Positions 18,940 to 22,123 of a DNA stretch of 22,123 nt are shown here, piece after piece. This stretch comes from Gnetum montanum. Lineage: Eukaryota; Streptophyta; Gnetopsida; Gnetales; Gnetaceae. The stretch lies in the NCBI GenBank assembly GCA_015680685.1, contig MNCI01000920.1, positions 615,304 to 637,426 of the forward strand, written 5' to 3'. The translations under genes and the position numbers were made by a program. Positions within the stretch are counted from its first letter, which is position 1, and every line of letters begins with the position of its first letter. The notes beneath the pieces are model-generated. The model ran no database searches and had not been told where the DNA came from. It saw only the letters and a list, made by a program, of their open reading frames with translations.

Positions 18940-20600
18940 ATGCCTTCTTCTCATAAGAGCAACTCACCACCTAAGGACCACACACGAGACAGTCGGCAAG
19001 ATAAAAAACATAACCAAAATTAGCCAAGTCCTAAACAATATAGGGAAACATATACTCATCCTAATGAGTATGTGCCTGATCTTACCTTTATCCTCCATCA
19101 AGATGAACAATTGCACTAGAGAGATTTGTTTGGTAACATAGTGTTACCTCCAGATTGTGTTGTCCCTAACATGCTTCTCCATGCTTTGGCACAGACTGGC
19201 ATGACAAAACTTTACGCTGAATACGTTGCGATAGATTCTGATATGAGGGATTATCATCCCATAGATTTACAACATATGAGGGATGCAAGGTGGAAGATCC
19301 AACATACATTGTCAAAGGGCAAGACCCTGCACGTCCTTAGCGAAATAGGAGATGAGGAACCCTTTATCACGGGTTCTTTAGCAAATGATGTTTTCCCTCC
19401 TAATGATGGTGAGGAGGAAGGGTATCAGAACCTACGATCAATGATACATATCGCTAGTTTTGATGCCCATGAACACCAGCTGTTCACAGAAGGAACAACC
19501 ACTCATGCTAAGGACGAGCACTTAGATCGTCACCATAATCGGGACCGTAGTAGCCGAAGAGAAGGCAAGAAACATTGTCATGGCGATGGTTCCCCTTCTT
19601 CTTCCCCTTCTTCACATCACTCATCCTCTCCTTCCACATCTGGGCATAGCCACCATGAACACAAAGGTGAGGATAAAATTAAAAAGGATGAAAGACCTCG
19701 ACGTGAAAGTCAAGAGAAAAGACAAGGGCAAGGATGTAGGGAGAGTAGGGAACAACGCAGACATCACAAGTTTCATGAAAGAGACGATCATGATGAGCCC
19801 CTACTCGCAACCTGAAGTATGCTTGCCATCATGGCGGCAGTTAGGATTCCCAAAAGGCATTTAAAGGATATCCAAATCAAATGATTAGACATGAACAATA
19901 TCCCATGATTTGAAGGGGGATACAATGCTGATCCGCAAAATCATTTACAAGAATTCCATGATGCCTATGCCTTGAAGAATATAGAAAATGAGTGGCAAAA
20001 ACTTAAGCTATTCCCAAGGACACTCACTAAAGAAGCATAGAGCTGGTACCAGTCCTTAGAACCAGAAACCATNGCAAGTAGAAAATGAAGAGGGTGAGCT
20101 ACGCAAAAGGGAAAGTGCAAAAGAGTATAATCGTGATCTCTCCCTTCGAAAGAAGAAAGTGAAATTTTATGATGAAGAGGATGAGTCACCAATCGAAGAG
20201 TTGGTGAATCGGAAAACTTTGCTGATCCAAAAATTAACAACTGAGGTATCAGCCAAAGTAGACCAAATGTGGGATTCCTTAGACTCAAGAATTGAAAATA
20301 GTCTTGAAAATTGTAGAAGAGTCTAAGGTAGAACAAAGTAGTGACAAAGGTAAGAAAAAGTGGAGAGATTTAGGCCCTGCACATAACAAGGGTAAGGGAA
20401 AAATCACTAACTCTGATGTGGCTGAGGATTCTGATTCAGATGATGAAGGTGGATGTGAGATCTACCATTATGACCATCCTAAGGGATGTTGCCCCATCAT
20501 CTCACATCTATAGGAGTCTGGGGTGTATGCTCTTAATTCAAGACTCAACCAACGGCAAACACCCCGAAGGTTACCTTATCCACAAGGTAACCTAAGGTAA
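18940..20600 (+). pseudogene. Athila-like gag remnant
   Basis: Gag would form the particle shell. The ATG at 18940 (context AAAAATGCC) begins a frame in phase with the long open stretch 19126-19815. Stops at 19021 and 19117 break the N-terminal part, the first after QN. The part up to 19815 has a globular N-terminus (MFGNIVLPPDCVVPNMLLHA) and then a His/Ser/Arg/Lys-rich tail of about 90 residues. After a TGA at 19813 the same frame gives the capsid-type motif GGYNADPQNHLQEF, then LFPRTLTKEA-stop-SWYQSL (20004-20060). At an ambiguous base (20073) the frame shifts and the rest of the capsid domain is missing. A charged segment beginning QVENEEGELRKRESAKEYN follows to 20324, then a frame with CEIYHYDHPKGCCP (about 20454-20495), a possible Cys/His finger, and an in-frame stop at 20511. 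Confidence 0.8.
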
Positions 20601-21140
20601 TTCCACCAACCCTTAACGTATTATCCAAGTGGAACTCCACCATAGCCCATCGGATAGCATTAGCAATGGCAATACCCACAGTCATGGGGGATGCCACTGC
20701 CAACACAACAGTACCCTTACCGGTAGCCCAATCCTTATGGTTATTATGTGCAGCAGCCGATTTCTCCAAGTGACTCTATGGATCACGCAACCCCCAACCA
20801 TCACTACCAAGTTTGGGAGTACTTCAAAAGGACTCCTTCTCCTCTGGGAGACATCTCACACTCGTCCCATCCTCCTAATCTATCCGCACCTCTTCCACCA
20901 TAAGTAGTTCCCATAACACCTCCTACTCCAACAATGCAAGGGGAACTTCCTCCTCAACCGTAGCAACGTCACACTGCGAGAGCTATAAATATCCAGCCTC
21001 CTGCTGGTTTTGACAACTATAAAAAGAGAAGACCTTACTTCAGAACCAAAAGCCCAGACAAACTCTCGCAAAAACAGGTGGTTGAGGCCATGTACACTCC
21101 TCCACCATCTAACACTTCGGAGCACCCTTCAGTCCAAAAA
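20601..21140 (+). pseudogene. Gag-protease linker, Pro/Gln/Tyr-rich
   Basis: Frames here read as low-complexity protein rich in Pro, Gln, Tyr and Ser, for example QQYPYR, NPYGYYVQQPISPSDS and AMYTPPPSNTSEHPSVQK. Stops and frame changes (one near 21060) break it. It lies between the gag finger and the protease, where such spacers are common. The longer open frames on the other strand are complements of this low-complexity coding sequence. Confidence 0.55.
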
Positions 21141-21143
21141 TAG

Positions 21144-21902
21144 AGCGTAACGCATATGGTTATGTTAACGCATACCGTAACCAACTGGATCAAGGTAGGC
21201 CACCTTTTCAGGAAACTAACTGACCCTGGGAGCCCCTTAATCTATTTGCAGATTGCCGAAAATAAACCACATAGGGCTCTTCTTGACTTAGGTTCCGAAG
21301 TCAACTTAATTTCACGAGAGATGTATCACACCTGGAACCTACCCCAACTCAAGAAGAGCAACATTCTACTAGAGCTGGTGGACCAGTCCATCATCATTCC
21401 CTTGGGATTGGTGGAGGACATCATTACCACTATGTGTGGTTGGTCTTACCCAGCTGATTTTCTGGTGATCTATGTGAACAACAATGAAGGGGACTTCCCG
21501 ATTATAATGGAAAGGGCATGGCTTAGTACAGTAGACGCATGCCTTAGGATCCGCGATCCTTCCTTGGAAATATCTAAGATAAACATATGTGGAAAGATTG
21601 AGAAGAGGAAAGTTCCATGCATCACATACAGTGATTCATCGGGTGATGACATGGAGGAAATGTCTCCATGTAACAGGTGTGCCCAAGAAACTTTGCAACA
21701 AAGATGCATGTGTGTAGCAACCACACAACTAGTAGTAGACACCCCATGGTTGACACCTCGAAGGAGCAAAAAAATGTGCATGGAACGAATTGAGGAAACC
21801 CATGCCCATAACGAAGGCATAGACACATTGAAATATGAGCGTCGCCAACTTCCACCCCTCAACCTAAGAACATCAATTGGGAGAAGTTGGGCACTTCTAT
21901 GA
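21144..21902 (+). pseudogene. Athila-like aspartic protease
   Basis: The frame is open from just after a TAG at 21141-21143 to a stop at 21900, 248 codons from the first ATG (21156). That ATG is probably not a real start, since the protease is normally made as part of the gag-pol polyprotein. ALLDLGSEVNLIS puts the catalytic Asp at residue 44 in a D-L-G loop, as in Athila. LVDQSIIIPLGLVEDI and YPADFLVIYV are the flap and core strands, and IIMERAWLSTVDACLRI stands where the family has the I-L-G-R-P-W/F segment. The Gly of that segment is Glu here, so activity is doubtful. The last 100 residues include a Cys-rich patch (CNRCAQETLQQRCMC) that I cannot place. RT does not follow: the DNA becomes T-rich at about 22000. 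Confidence 0.8.
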
Positions 21903-22000
21903 AATTCAAACAAACGCTCATTATTTCAGATCTCTCCCTTACAACTCAGTCATGGGGGAGATGGCCACCTATGCTAATCATATGGGGCTCTTAGTTCTTT

Positions 22001-22110
22001 TAAGTTTTTGTTTTACATATTTTTTTTTTTGCAAATTTCTTTAACCTTTCTACTTTTTGTTTTACAAATTTCTTTAACTTTTCTCATTTTTGTTTTACAT
22101 CATCGTTATA
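22001..22110 (+). repeat. T-rich tandem repeat after protease
   Basis: TTTTTGTTTTACA starts at 22005, 22054 and 22087. The first two copies are followed by GCAAATTTCTTTAAC or CAAATTTCTTTAAC and CTTTTCT-like sequence. A run of about 11 T lengthens the first unit (49 bases against 33). Confidence 0.8.
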
Positions 22111-22123
22111 CTTTTTCAATTTT

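Larger units (their letters stand above)
17766..22123 (+). mobile_element. Athila-like Ty3/Gypsy element, 5' part
   Basis: A complete 5' LTR, a tRNA-Asp-type primer binding site, gag, a Pro/Gln/Tyr-rich linker and an aspartic protease follow one another on the + strand. Both the tRNA-Asp site and the D-L-G protease loop are typical of Athila (known lineage features). The element interrupts the Tat-like pol frame, so it is the younger of the two, and it retains more CpG than its surroundings. It is nevertheless decayed, with stops, frameshifts and a probable gag deletion. RT and integrase are not reached before the window ends. Confidence 0.85.

Noticed and set aside
21470-21913. 147-codon open frame on the - strand
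   Set aside because: It is the complement of the + strand protease frame, which has clear motifs; the - strand translation has none.

Overview
This window looks like plant repetitive DNA, most likely from a large genome such as a gymnosperm (inference). It is AT-rich and CpG-poor, carries three single-base Ns (3821, 4226, 20073), and no host gene was recognised. All recognisable coding sequence comes from broken retroelements. The domains were found by reading translations by eye; no database search was run.

Layout. (1) 1-1850: AT-rich DNA without a recognised gene, with a somewhat more GC-rich block at about 530-1330. (2) 1852-4960, + strand: an old Ty3/Gypsy fragment with gag, a zinc-finger remnant and an aspartic protease, but no reverse transcriptase (RT) or integrase behind it. 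(3) 4960-8850: T-rich non-coding DNA with three diverged copies of a roughly 250-290 bp tandem repeat (6241-6860). (4) 8930-9830, + strand: a purine-rich, coding-like stretch not recognised. (5) 12240 down to about 9850, - strand: the ORF2 remnant of an L1-type LINE, with its RT catalytic site destroyed. (6) 12248-17765, - strand: the 3' half of a Tat-like Gypsy element, consisting of RNase H, integrase with an intact DDE triad, two minisatellites, a purine tract and a probable 3' LTR. (7) 17766-22123, + strand: the 5' part of an Athila-like Gypsy element, with a complete 1032-bp LTR, a tRNA-Asp primer binding site, gag and a DLG-type protease. It runs off the window.

The parts fit a nested history: a LINE, interrupted by the Tat-like element at about 12248, which was in turn interrupted by the Athila-like element at 17766. 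The second junction is strong, because the Tat polyprotein frame stops exactly where a TGATGAG...CTCATCA LTR begins. The first junction is plausible only.

The Tat remnant keeps one reading frame for about 625 codons despite 22 internal stops. Many stops fall where the family usually has Gln, Arg or Trp, as expected from C-to-T decay of methylated cytosines rather than from indels. The most unusual sequence features are the minisatellite directly behind the integrase stop codon, the 131-bp hairpin-bearing repeat in the presumed Tat LTR, and the cluster of GATATC palindromes just upstream of the Athila-like LTR TATA box.
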